Program-made: the position numbers and the translations under genes
Part shown: positions 53,615-64,000 of the stretch, one piece after another
Numbering within the stretch: position 1 is the stretch's first letter
How the letters are laid out: each line of letters begins with the position of its first letter
The notes under the pieces: generated by a model
Databases searched by the model: none
The model's input: the letters and a program-made list of their open reading frames with translations, nothing else
What the model was told of the DNA's origin: nothing
NCBI GenBank assembly: GCA_963801065.1
Contig: CAWDDG010000002.1
Span: forward strand, 62,001 to 126,000
Direction: 5' to 3'
DNA: 64,000 nt
Source of the DNA: CAWDDG01 sp963801065
GTDB taxonomy: Bacteria; Actinomycetota; Actinomycetes; Jiangellales; Jiangellaceae

Positions 53615-54966
53615 GCCGCCCCCCGGGTGACCAGCCGACCCCGTGCGTCGTCGCCGTCGACCGGCACGCCGCGTAGCCAGGTGCTCCGCACGACACCCGT
53701 CAACGATCGTCCCGCGTAGGGCGTCACGGCGTGGCGGTGATACAGGGTCGAGGGCTCGACGACGAACTGCGTGTCGGGCGAGAAGAGGACGAGGTCGGCG
53801 TCGTAGCCGACCGCGACGCGTCCTTTGCGGTGCAAGCCGGCCATGGCGGCTGGTCCCTCAGCCATCCAGCGCACGACCTCGGCGAGGGTGCGGCCGCGCC
53901 GCCGTGCCTCCGTCCACACGGCCGGCAAGCCGAGCTGAAGCGACGAGATACCTCCCCAGGCGCGATCGAAGTCGCCGACCTTGAGGTCCGGCGGGCACGG
54001 AGAATGGTCGGTCACGATCATGTCGATGGTCCCCTCGGCGAGACCGGCCCAGAGCAGGTCGCGGTTGCTTGCCTCGCGGATCGGAGGGCAGCACTTGAAC
54101 TGCGTTGCTCCGTCCGGGATCTCCTCGGCGGTGAAGCACAGGTAATGCGGACAGGTTTCCGCGGTCACGGACACGCCATCGTCGCGTGCACGGCGGATCG
54201 TCGTCATCGCATCAGCACTCGACAGGTGCACCACATGGGCCTTCGCACCGGTCCGGCGGGCCGCCTCGACGACCTGCGCGATCGCCAGGTTCTCGGCGTC
54301 GCGGGGCCGGGAGCGGAGGAAGTCCCCGTAGCCACGGCCACCCGCCGCCGGCGCCCGCTCGATGACCCCCGCATCCTCTGCGTGGACGAGCATCGGCACG
54401 CCGAGGCCTCCTGCGACCCGCAGCTGCTCCTCGAACTCGCGGTAGCCGAGTGGCGGGAACTCCTCGACCCCCGAGGGTGAGAGGAAGCACTTGAAGCCGA
54501 AGACGCCCGCCTCTTGGAGCGCGGACAGCGAGTCGCGGTTGCCCGGCACTGCTCCGCCCCAGAACCCGACGTCGACGAAGCACTGACCTGCGGCGGCGTC
54601 CCGTTTTGTCGCGAGGGCGCCGACGTCCACGGTCGGCGGGATGGCGTTCAGCGGCATGTCCAGGATCGTCGTCACGCCGCCTGCGGCGGCCGCGCGGGTG
54701 GCTGTGGCGAAGCCCTCCCAGTCGGTCCGGCCGGGCTCGTTGACATGGACATGGGTGTCGACCAGTCCGGGTAGCAAGACGACGTCGTCCCCGAGCTCGA
54801 CGACCTGGTCGGCCTCGAGGCCGGCCGACAGCGACTCGACGGCCGCGATCCGGCCGCCCCTGACGCCGACGCACCGCGCCTCCTCGCCCGCGGGCGTGAC
54901 CACCCGCGGAGCCCGCAACAGGAGATCGAGCACGGCCAATGCCGACTCACCTTCTACCGTGATCAT
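53611..54966 (-). CDS. allB: allantoinase
   Basis: Zinc amidohydrolase opening the allantoin ring to allantoate, 451 residues. Metal ligands: DTHVHVNEPGRTDWEG, the carbamylated Lys in FGFKCFLSPSG, MLVHAEDAGVI, HVVHLSSADAM and the Asp in VTDHSPCPPDLKVG. ATG 54966 overlaps the preceding gene by 20 bp; a TTG at 54939 behind AAGGTGAG is an alternative start. It precedes allantoicase and follows a CitE-like protein. Confidence 0.94.
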   Translation of the reverse strand: MITVEGESALAVLDLLLRAPRVVTPAGEEARCVGVRGGRIAAVESLSAGLEADQVVELGDDVVLLPGLVDTHVHVNEPGRTDWEGFATATRAAAAGGVTTILDMPLNAIPPTVDVGALATKRDAAAGQCFVDVGFWGGAVPGNRDSLSALQEAGVFGFKCFLSPSGVEEFPPLGYREFEEQLRVAGGLGVPMLVHAEDAGVIERAPAAGGRGYGDFLRSRPRDAENLAIAQVVEAARRTGAKAHVVHLSSADAMTTIRRARDDGVSVTAETCPHYLCFTAEEIPDGATQFKCCPPIREASNRDLLWAGLAEGTIDMIVTDHSPCPPDLKVGDFDRAWGGISSLQLGLPAVWTEARRRGRTLAEVVRWMAEGPAAMAGLHRKGRVAVGYDADLVLFSPDTQFVVEPSTLYHRHAVTPYAGRSLTGVVRSTWLRGVPVDGDDARGRLVTRGAA

Positions 54967-56209
54967 CGGGGTGCCGGCGTGCGGCGCGGTCCAGCGCTTC
55001 CCGGTCCAGACCTGTTGCCGCGCTCACCTCGACTTCGTCGAGGGCACCGCAGTCGAGCCCGCGGAGCAGGAAGCCGGCCAGCGCCTGCGCCGTCGCCGGC
55101 TCGTCGAGCGTCCCGCTCTCAGCACCGGAGACGTACGCCTGCAACCGCTCCGCCGTGGCGGCTAGGCCTTGGCGGAAGAAGGCGTACGTGGCGACGTAAC
55201 GGCTCGGCAGCTGATGGGGATGCAGATCCCAGCCCTGATAGAAGGCTCGCTCCAGCGAGCGCCGGATCAACCGCGCATGTTCCCGCCATGCCGCCCGGAC
55301 GGCCGACCCGTCGCCGACGGGCAGCACGTTCGTCGACCCGTCCGACAACCGCACCCCGGTGCCCGCCGCTACGACCTGCATGACGGACTTCGCGAAGTCG
55401 GCGGCGGGGTGCGCCAGGTTCTGCAGGCTCGCCGCGACGCCGATCGCAGCGCCGTAGTCGTAGGTGCCGAAGTGCAGACCGGAGCACCTGCCCTGCGCTG
55501 CGGCCACGATCTGCGCAACCGCGACGTCGCCGTCCGACGAGATCACCGACTGGGGTGTCTCGATCTGGACCTCGAGGCGCAGCCGCCCGTCAGGCAGGCC
55601 GTGCCCTTGCTCCAGCCGCGTCAGGACCTCGACGAACCCCGCCACGTGCTCGACGGCGACGACTTTCGGCAAGGTGACGACGAACCCGTCCGGGACCGGC
55701 GCCCGCTCCAACAGCTCGGCGAGGAAGAGGTCCAGCGTCCGCAGCCCTCGTCGGCGAGTCGCCCGTTCCATGCCCTTGCACCGGACGCCCACGAACGGCG
55801 GCGCGGTGCCGTCTGCCAACGACGCGGCCAGCGCCTCCGCTGCCGCTACCGCGTGTGCGTCCTCCCGCTCGTCGCCCAACTCTCCGTAGCCGTCCTCGAA
55901 GTCGATGCGCAGGTCCTCGACCGGCTCCCGGTCGAGCTTTCGGACCACACGCTCGTAGAGCTCCGGGGCGACCTCGAAGCCCAGCGTCTGCGCCAGACCG
56001 GCCGGACCGCCGCCGTGCTCTGCGAGTACCCACTGGGCCCGAGCACCCCACTCGGCCACGACCCCCGCGCCGTAGCGCGAGGCCGGCACGTACACCGTGT
56101 GCACCGGTTGCCGGGTCCCGGAGTCGCCTGGGTACCGCCTTTCCGCACGCTCGTCGGCCGCCGTGAGCCTGTCGTCGAGCGCACGGAGGAACGCCGGATC
56201 GAGCACCAC
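54947..56209 (-). CDS. CitE/HpcH-like protein of the DUF6986 family
   Basis: A 420-residue TIM-barrel protein related to the citrate lyase beta/malate-CoA lyase superfamily. Motifs: DLRIDFEDGYGELGDEREDA (metal-binding Glu/Asp), FVVTLPKVVAVEHVAGFVEV, LRLEVQIETPQSVISSDGDV and CSGLHFGTYDYGAAIGVAAS. It lies between malate synthase and allantoinase on the same strand with overlap, so it works in the same pathway, probably on glyoxylate-derived or ureidoglycolate-derived acids. The exact reaction is not established to my knowledge. Confidence 0.8.
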   Translation of the reverse strand: MVLDPAFLRALDDRLTAADERAERRYPGDSGTRQPVHTVYVPASRYGAGVVAEWGARAQWVLAEHGGGPAGLAQTLGFEVAPELYERVVRKLDREPVEDLRIDFEDGYGELGDEREDAHAVAAAEALAASLADGTAPPFVGVRCKGMERATRRRGLRTLDLFLAELLERAPVPDGFVVTLPKVVAVEHVAGFVEVLTRLEQGHGLPDGRLRLEVQIETPQSVISSDGDVAVAQIVAAAQGRCSGLHFGTYDYGAAIGVAASLQNLAHPAADFAKSVMQVVAAGTGVRLSDGSTNVLPVGDGSAVRAAWREHARLIRRSLERAFYQGWDLHPHQLPSRYVATYAFFRQGLAATAERLQAYVSGAESGTLDEPATAQALAGFLLRGLDCGALDEVEVSAATGLDREALDRAARRHPDDHGRR

Positions 56210-56258
56210 GCCATCAGGCCTCTGCCATCGCCGCGGTCTCCGGATCCGTGCCGATCGC

Positions 56259-57854
<1,596 letters not shown>

Positions 57855-57901
57855 GGACGTCACTCCTTCGAGACGGCTGTCCTCGGAGACTAGGCCCGTG
57901 G

Positions 57902-59299
<1,398 letters not shown>

Positions 59300-59456
59300 T
59301 CCATCCGGCTGGCGGTCGGCGAGGTTGGTCGGACGAACCAGGATACCGGCTGCCCCCGCAGGTGCTCGCCGGAGATCGCCACCGAGCCTCGTGAGTCGCA
59401 CCGACCAGGACGGCACTCTCTCCGCGGAGCGGGCTGTCTCGCATCGTGAGATGGAT

Positions 59457-59470
59457 TGGGAGCGTTCTCA
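59457..59470. promoter_or_regulatory. CebR-like operator upstream of the cellulase
   Basis: TGGGAGCGTTCTCA matches the CebR consensus TGGGAGCGCTCCCA at 12 of 14 positions. It is 81 bp before the GH6 cellulase ATG. CebR is the LacI-type cello-oligosaccharide repressor of streptomycetes and relatives, so the cellulase is probably induced by cellobiose. Confidence 0.65.
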
Positions 59471-59550
59471 CCAGGGTATTGCCAGTGCCGACACCCGCTG
59501 TGATCCTCGCCGGTAGGGAGTGCGCATCGACCGAGAGCAGGAGGCGCGCA

Positions 59551-60801
59551 ATGACCACACCTATGTCTCGGCGGAGCGGTCTCGCGCTGACGGCACTCGC
59601 AGCAGCGGTCGGTGTGAGCGTGCTCGCCTCCCCGGCAGCTTCCGCCGCTGACCGCAGGCATTTCTACGTCCCCAAGCCCGACCACGGCGCGATCGAGCAG
59701 ATCGCGGCGTTGACGTCGCAAGGCGCTCGGGGAGACGCGGCCCTGATCCGGGCGATGGTCGACACGCCCCAGGCCGTCTGGTTCGAGGGCGGCACACCGA
59801 AGCAGGTCCAACAGGACGTCCGGGACACCGTCGCGCGCGCAGAGGCGAAGAAGTCGGTTCCCGTCCTTGTCGTCTACAACATCCCGTACCGCGACTGCTC
59901 GCAGTTCTCGGCCGGCGGCGCATCCGGAACGGACGAGTACCTGGCCTGGATGGAGGGCTTCGCCGCAGGCATCGGCAACGCCGAGGTCATGGTGATCCTC
60001 GAACCCGACGGGCTCGGCATCATCCCGTGGTACACGACCATCAACGGCGAGCTCGAGTGGTGCCAGCCTTCCGGAGGCGACGCCTCGCTCGCCGCTGCCC
60101 GCTTCACCGAGCTCAACACTGCCGTCGACAGGATCAAGGAGCAGCCCAACGCCGCGGTCTACCTCGACGGCACACACAGCGGCTGGCTCGGCGTCGGCGA
60201 CCTGTCGGACCGGCTGATCAAGGCCGGCGTCGAACGGGCCGACGGCTTCTTCGTCAACGTGTCGAACTACCAGGAGCAGCGGAAGCTGGAGAAGTACGGC
60301 ACCTGGACCTCGCAGTGCCTCTACCTGGCCGAACAGCGCGACTGGTGGAACGTCGCCTGGTGCGGAAGCCAGTACTTCCCCGCGAACCCGGCAGATTTCG
60401 ACACCTGGGTGCTCACCGACCAGCAGTACGTCCAGCAGTACGCCGACGCCGGCCTCGCGATGCCGCCGCCGTCGGAGATGAGGCACTTCGTCGTCGACAC
60501 CAGCCGAAACGGCCTCGGGCCGTGGACGCCACCGGCAGACCACCCGCCCGGCGACCCACAGGACTGGTGCAACCCGCCCGACCGCGGCCTTGGGCTGCGC
60601 CCGACGACGGCGACGTCCAGCCCGCTGATCGACGCCTACCTCTGGGTCAAGATCCCGGGCGAGTCGGATGGCGAGTGCACGCGCTGGGCGCCTGGCGGCG
60701 GCATCGATCCGGTCCGCGGCCACGCCGATCCACCGGCCGGCGTGTGGTTCCCCGAGCAGGCACTCGAACTGGCCCGACTGGCCCAGCCGCCGTTGGATTG
60801 A
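59551..60801 (+). CDS. secreted glycoside hydrolase family 6 protein (cellulase)
   Basis: Exported cellulase of 416 residues, presumably an endoglucanase or cellobiohydrolase. Signal peptide (MTTPMSRRSGLALTALAAAV to ASA at about 32). Catalytic core: VPVLVVYNIPYRDCSQFSAG with the catalytic Asp, VMVILEPDGLGIIPWY with the second Asp, AVYLDGTHSGWLGVGDLSDR, DGFFVNVSNYQEQRKLEKYG, FVVDTSRNGLGPW, DAYLWVKIPGESDGEC. No carbohydrate-binding module is seen. GGAGG lies 6 bases before ATG 59551. A CebR-like box upstream suggests control by cello-oligosaccharides. Confidence 0.93.
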   Translation: MTTPMSRRSGLALTALAAAVGVSVLASPAASAADRRHFYVPKPDHGAIEQIAALTSQGARGDAALIRAMVDTPQAVWFEGGTPKQVQQDVRDTVARAEAKKSVPVLVVYNIPYRDCSQFSAGGASGTDEYLAWMEGFAAGIGNAEVMVILEPDGLGIIPWYTTINGELEWCQPSGGDASLAAARFTELNTAVDRIKEQPNAAVYLDGTHSGWLGVGDLSDRLIKAGVERADGFFVNVSNYQEQRKLEKYGTWTSQCLYLAEQRDWWNVAWCGSQYFPANPADFDTWVLTDQQYVQQYADAGLAMPPPSEMRHFVVDTSRNGLGPWTPPADHPPGDPQDWCNPPDRGLGLRPTTATSSPLIDAYLWVKIPGESDGECTRWAPGGGIDPVRGHADPPAGVWFPEQALELARLAQPPLD

Positions 60802-60821
60802 CGGCGCCGGCCTCGGCCGGC

Positions 60822-62021
60822 TCAGTCCCGCGCCTCGACGGCGGTTAGGGCCCGACGACCTCGAGGGCGGCGCGGACGTTCGCGCACGGCCAGGGCGGCC
60901 ACCACGGTCGTCACGGGCACGGCGGCCACGATGCCGAGACCGCCGACCAGCGCCCGGACCACCTCCTGCGCCACGAGCTCGTTCGTGACCGTGTCGAGCA
61001 CGCCCTGACCCGACACCGCGAAGAGCAGCAGGAGCGGCAAGGACGCGCCCGCGTAGGCGAGCACCAGCGTGTTCACGGCGGCCGAGACGTGCTCGCGGCC
61101 GATCCGGAGCCCTGCTCGGAACAACGACCGGCGCGACGCGTCCGGGTCGGCCGCGGCCAGTTCCCACACCGCCGCCGTCTGGGTGACCGTCACGTCGTCG
61201 AGCACCCCGAGCGCCCCGATGACGATGCCCGCGAGCAGCAGTCCGCGAATGTCGAGGCTTTCCGCCACGGCTCCCAGGTACGGTGACGACTCGTCGACCA
61301 GACCGGTGAACTGGCCCACCTGGGTGAAGGCCAGGCCCAGGACACCGGTGAGAGCCAGGCTGATCAGTGTGCCGAGCAGGGCCACCGACGTGCGGAGCGA
61401 GAAGCCGTGGGCGAGGTAGAGCGTGCCGGTCATGATCGCCGCCGCTCCGACCACGGCAACAGCCAGCGGTGGTCCTCCGTCAAGCAGCGCCGGCAGCACG
61501 AACGTGACGAGCACGGCGATGGAGATCCCGAGGCCGGCCAATGCCGCGAGTCCTCGCCAGCGCGAGAGGGCGAACACGGCCAGCCCGAACGTGACCGCGA
61601 GCACGAGCAGAGGCACATCGCGTTGGAAATCGACCAGCTCGTACCGGCTCTCGAGTGGCACGTCCGCGACCGCGCCGAGTACGACCTTGTCACCGGCTTC
61701 GAAGTCCGGTGCGCCCGACCCGAAGGGCACCGGGACGGTCACCAGCAAGCCCTGGTCCGCGCCCGAGTCGACGCGTACCTCAGCCTCCCGGCACTCGTCG
61801 CCTGTGGCTTCGGCCTGCTGAGCGCACTCGCGGATCTCGAGGATCGTCGCATTGGACCGCTGCGCGCCCTCGGCCTGCGGCAGATCACCTCGCGGCCACA
61901 GCAACACGAGGCCAGCGACGGTAGCGAGGATCAGCGGCACCAATACTGCGACCACGGCCCGGCGCACCGCCGGGACGGACGGCAGGCCGGCCTCGCCGGT
62001 GTGCCGGTGACCGTCGGTCAT
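60822..62021 (-). CDS. YibE/F-like integral membrane protein
   Basis: A 399-residue protein: N-terminal membrane segment (AVVAVLVPLILATVAGLVLL), an external domain with two Cys (RECAQQAEATGDECREAEVR), then seven to eight membrane segments (VPLLVLAVTFGLAVFALSRW, GLLLAGIVIGALGVLDDVTV, TLVLAYAGASLPLLLLFAVS). The conserved GVLDDVTVTQ segment is the YibE/F signature. The role is unknown; transport is suspected. It is followed by a 2-bp gap to a monooxygenase-type gene, so they may be cotranscribed. Confidence 0.85.
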   Translation of the reverse strand: MTDGHRHTGEAGLPSVPAVRRAVVAVLVPLILATVAGLVLLWPRGDLPQAEGAQRSNATILEIRECAQQAEATGDECREAEVRVDSGADQGLLVTVPVPFGSGAPDFEAGDKVVLGAVADVPLESRYELVDFQRDVPLLVLAVTFGLAVFALSRWRGLAALAGLGISIAVLVTFVLPALLDGGPPLAVAVVGAAAIMTGTLYLAHGFSLRTSVALLGTLISLALTGVLGLAFTQVGQFTGLVDESSPYLGAVAESLDIRGLLLAGIVIGALGVLDDVTVTQTAAVWELAAADPDASRRSLFRAGLRIGREHVSAAVNTLVLAYAGASLPLLLLFAVSGQGVLDTVTNELVAQEVVRALVGGLGIVAAVPVTTVVAALAVRERPRRPRGRRALTAVEARD

Positions 62022-62023
62022 CG

Positions 62024-62395
62024 TCAGTCGAGATCGGTCGGGACGACGGGAGCGGCCGCCTCACCGATACCGACCTCGGCTGCGTCGGCCGCTACTGCCG
62101 ACCCGTGGCCGTCGACACCGGTCAGCAGCTCGAATGCGGTCGGCTCGTCGAGGGCCCGCGAAAGGAGCGGACCTGCCGTCACCGTGACCTCGTAGGTCGA
62201 CAGGGCTCGTCGGTAGGAGCCGACGCCGTCCCACTCGCTGGTGAGGATCCACAGCGTCGGGTCGTCCGTCGCGCGACCGACATGGCCACCGCACCACCCA
62301 GGGCGCTCCGCCAGCGCCGCCAGCGCCGCGCGGGCCTGCTCGAGAAACGACGAGGCTTCGCCCGGATCGACGCGATATCGGGTGACGGCCAGCAT
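62024..62395 (-). CDS. antibiotic biosynthesis monooxygenase-like protein
   Basis: A 123-residue dimeric alpha+beta barrel (ABM) protein. Motifs: VTRYRVDPGEASSFLEQARA, ERPGWCGGHVGRATDDPTLW and ILTSEWDGVGSYRRALSTYE, normal for the family. AAGGAG lies 5 bases before ATG 62395. It carries a C-terminal Ala/Val/Asp-rich extension. Many such proteins bind haem or quinones; here the function is unknown. It precedes the YibE/F-like gene by 2 bp. Confidence 0.8.
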   Translation of the reverse strand: MLAVTRYRVDPGEASSFLEQARAALAALAERPGWCGGHVGRATDDPTLWILTSEWDGVGSYRRALSTYEVTVTAGPLLSRALDEPTAFELLTGVDGHGSAVAADAAEVGIGEAAAPVVPTDLD

Positions 62396-62464
62396 TGCGC
62401 TCCTTGCCGGTGCGGGACGATGGTGGCGTTCCACCGTACGACCAGCCACTGCCCGAGGAGCACC

Positions 62465-62875
62465 GTGTCCAGCAACCGGCCCCGTCCCCGCCGCACGGCC
62501 AACCGCCGCCCCGCCGCGCCGGGGGCCCGGTCGCGGGCACCTCGGCCGGGCGGAAGCCGACGACCGGCCGCCGCACCGCCGACGGCGCCCCAAGGGTTCC
62601 GCGGCGCGCTCGAACGGGCCAGCCGGCCGGTCTTGATCAGACTGACCAGGGCACCGAAGTGGCTGGTCGCGACCGTTCCGGCCGTCATGCTGCTCGGAGG
62701 GCTGCTCGCGCCGTCGCCATGGGGTCCACTGCTGCTCGGCCTGGTTGCGCTGTTCCTCGCGTGGCTGCTGACCCTGGCCTGGCCGCGCCTGGGACCAGGG
62801 GCGCGGGCGGTGCGGTTCGCCGTACTCGTCCTTCTCGTCGCAGTCGTCGTCGGGAGGGCCGCCGGCGTCCTCTGA
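62465..62875 (+). CDS. DUF6703-like small membrane protein
   Basis: A 136-residue protein with a very basic, Arg/Pro-rich N-terminal half (SSNRPRPRRTANRRPAAPGA) and two to three membrane segments (PKWLVATVPAVMLLGGLLAP, GPLLLGLVALFLAWLLTLAW, FAVLVLLVAVVVG). GAGGAG lies 4 bases before GTG 62465. It is divergent from the monooxygenase-type gene with a 69-bp gap. Conserved in actinobacteria, function unknown. The large palindrome at 62885-62976 follows. Confidence 0.75.
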   Translation: MSSNRPRPRRTANRRPAAPGARSRAPRPGGSRRPAAAPPTAPQGFRGALERASRPVLIRLTRAPKWLVATVPAVMLLGGLLAPSPWGPLLLGLVALFLAWLLTLAWPRLGPGARAVRFAVLVLLVAVVVGRAAGVL

Positions 62876-62884
62876 CGCCGCCCT

Positions 62885-62976
62885 CCAAATGATCACGTTA
62901 AGTGGGCGTCTTAGGCCGTTACCAGGCGCCGAGACCTGGTAACGGACCCACAGGCCCACTTAACGTGATCATTTGG
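62885..62976. terminator. nested 23-bp palindrome, bidirectional terminator
   Basis: Outer arms at 62885-62907 and 62954-62976 are perfect 23-base complements (CCAAATGATCACGTTAAGTG and on); inside them CCGTTACCAGG (62916-62926) pairs with CCTGGTAACGG (62935-62945). It lies between convergent genes and its right arm includes the last codons and stop of the XRE regulator. Confidence 0.85.
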
Positions 62977-63556
62977 ACGACGCAGGCGGAACGAGGACGG
63001 CGAGCGTGAACCGTGCCGGCTCGGTGCCTTCGGGTGCGTAGCCATGGGGTCGATCACCGGGCAGCACCGCGGTGGATCCGGCAGTCACCCGGTGGTCGTC
63101 ACCGTCGACGGTGACGACGACGGTGCCGGACTCCACGTGGACCATCTCGCGCACGCCGGACCCGTGCGCAGCGGACTCGCGGACCTCCCCCGGACGCATC
63201 TCCCACCGCCACAACTCCACGGCGTACGGCGGTTCCGTGCTCGCCAGCAGCGTCCCGCGGCCGCCCGACGCACCCTTCCAGAGCGACAGATGCCGCTCGG
63301 GCGGGACGACCCGAACGAGCGGAGTCTCACCGATCTCCACGAGACTCGTGATCGGGAGGCCGAACGAGTCGGCGACCCGCACGAGCGTGCCGAGGTTGGG
63401 GTTGCCACGTCCCTGCTCGAGCGCCACGAGTACGCCCTTGCTCACCCCCGCACGTGCGGCCAGCGCGTCGAGGCTCCAGCCGCGCTCGGTGCGGTTGGCT
63501 CGCACATTGAGCGCCACGGCGCGCGAGATGTCACCGGGTTCGGCCATGGCGGGCAT
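62969..63556 (-). CDS. XRE-family regulator with cupin domain
   Basis: A 195-residue regulator. N-terminal helix-turn-helix (GWSLDALAARAGVSKGVLVA, QGRGNPNLGTLVRVADSFGL) and a C-terminal cupin (ELWRWEMRPGEVRESAAHGS, VREMVHVESGTVVVTVDGDD, STAVLPGDRPHGYAPEGTEP) that probably binds a small ligand. ATG 63556 or 63547 are both possible. It is divergent from the DMT-type transporter across a 59-bp gap, and probably controls it. Confidence 0.88.
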   Translation of the reverse strand: MPAMAEPGDISRAVALNVRANRTERGWSLDALAARAGVSKGVLVALEQGRGNPNLGTLVRVADSFGLPITSLVEIGETPLVRVVPPERHLSLWKGASGGRGTLLASTEPPYAVELWRWEMRPGEVRESAAHGSGVREMVHVESGTVVVTVDGDDHRVTAGSTAVLPGDRPHGYAPEGTEPARFTLAVLVPPASSK

Positions 63557-63577
63557 CGTCTCACGCTGGGGCTGGTA

Positions 63578-63606
63578 TTGTTCAATGACCGTCTAGACCA
63601 TTAAAC
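63578..63606 (+). promoter_or_regulatory. promoter with palindrome in the spacer, transporter side
   Basis: TTGTTC (63578-63583) and TTAAAC (63601-63606) are 17 bp apart. The spacer carries ACCGTCTAGACC-like symmetry and TGACCGTC occurs twice (about 63586 and 63607). The expected start of transcription is only a few bases before GTG 63616, so the mRNA is nearly leaderless. Confidence 0.5.
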
Positions 63607-63615
63607 TGACCGTCC

Positions 63616-64000
63616 GTGACTGTCCTGCTCGCGCTCGGAGCCGCCATCTTCTACGGCACCGGCGACTTTCTCGGCGGCTCGGCCTCGCGACGCGCGGCGC
63701 CGCTCGCGGTGCTGCTCGTCAGCACGCCGATCGGTCTCGTCGCACTGCTCGCGGTGGCGTTCGCCGTGCCCGGAACGCCGACCTGGATGGCGCTGGCCTG
63801 GGGCACGCTCGCCGGCCTGGCCGGTGGGATCGGCCTGCCGCTGCTCTACGCCGCGCTGGCCGCCGGCCCGATGAGTGTCGTCGCACCGGTGTCGGCGCTG
63901 ACCTCCGCCGTCATTCCGATCGGCTATGCGCTCGCCATCGGAGAGCGGCTCGGCGCGGCGGTCTACGTCGGGATCGTCCTCTGCCTCGCCGCCATCGCCA
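63616..64000 (+). CDS. DMT/EamA-type transporter, 3'-partial
   Basis: First 128 residues of a membrane transporter, cut off by the window end. It has an EamA-like pattern: LLALGAAIFYGTGDFLGG, LLVSTPIGLVALLAVAFAV, WGTLAGLAGGIGLPLLYAAL, PMSVVAPVSALTSAVIPIGY and GAAVYVGIVLCLAAIA, about four helices. GTG 63616 follows the promoter described at 63578-63606. Substrate unknown; it is divergent from the XRE-cupin regulator. Confidence 0.8.
   Translation, partial: MTVLLALGAAIFYGTGDFLGGSASRRAAPLAVLLVSTPIGLVALLAVAFAVPGTPTWMALAWGTLAGLAGGIGLPLLYAALAAGPMSVVAPVSALTSAVIPIGYALAIGERLGAAVYVGIVLCLAAIA

Overview
The window is high-GC, densely coded DNA from an actinobacterium (phylum Actinomycetota). GTG starts, GTGA/ATGA gene overlaps, a GerW-type sporulation gene, ROK repressors with tRNA-flanked accessory DNA, a CebR-like box in front of a GH6 cellulase and an actinobacterial DnaG/Dgt/PPDK/DusB/GlyRS set all fit. 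I cannot assign a genus from the sequence alone.

Region 1 (1 to about 20.97 kb) is a mosaic accessory island in which most genes are broken. It starts with a NarL-type two-component pair whose kinase is frameshifted, then a small secreted protein. Three half tRNA genes follow (3.0, 8.8 and 12.5 kb), each ending in the anticodon loop and each joined to the same kind of element end with paired ATGCCACG-like repeats 12 bp apart. They look like attachment scars of tRNA-targeted integrative elements. The two tRNA-Lys halves are exactly 3,700 bp apart, and a 705-bp direct repeat that includes tRNA sequence brackets 3.06 to 19.0 kb. Cargo includes methyltransferases, LuxR-like regulators, a dienelactone hydrolase, an ISL3 transposase scrap, a polyphosphate kinase scrap, a doxX-folE-FAD reductase operon and a transaldolase. 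No integrase survives. The island closes at an intact tRNA(CAU), a histidine kinase fused in frame to a LuxR helix-turn-helix by deletion, and a truncated membrane protein.

Region 2 (21 to 25.5 kb) is chromosomal: a trypsin-like protease with a PDZ domain, tRNA-Asn, a group 2 sigma-70 factor and two lipoproteins.

Region 3 (25.5 to 38 kb) is a pentose-sugar locus. It holds a TIM-barrel isomerase, xylose isomerase, a Gfo/Idh dehydrogenase, a sugar ABC transporter (binding protein, permease, double ATPase) with its ROK repressor in one overlapping operon, xylulokinase, a decayed Tat-signal isomerase and a second ROK regulator. Promoter and operator sequences are visible for the transporter operon.

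Region 4 (38 to 52.5 kb) is core: dnaG, an AbiEi/DUF559 protein bracketed by two copies of an intergenic repeat, an FAD reductase, a YbhB-like lipoprotein, dGTPase (one frameshift), a YdcF-like protein, a class F sortase with its likely substrate, pyruvate phosphate dikinase, dusB and an ECF sigma with partner.

Region 5 (52.5 to 64 kb) holds a ureide/glyoxylate operon (malate synthase, DUF6986, allantoinase, allantoicase), glycyl-tRNA synthetase, a secreted GH6 cellulase, a YibE/F-like membrane protein, small genes, a large palindrome, an XRE-cupin regulator and the start of a DMT-type transporter running off the end.

Frameshifts are concentrated left of about 20.5 kb. This can mean real decay of horizontally acquired DNA or locally poor sequence; the bases alone do not decide it.
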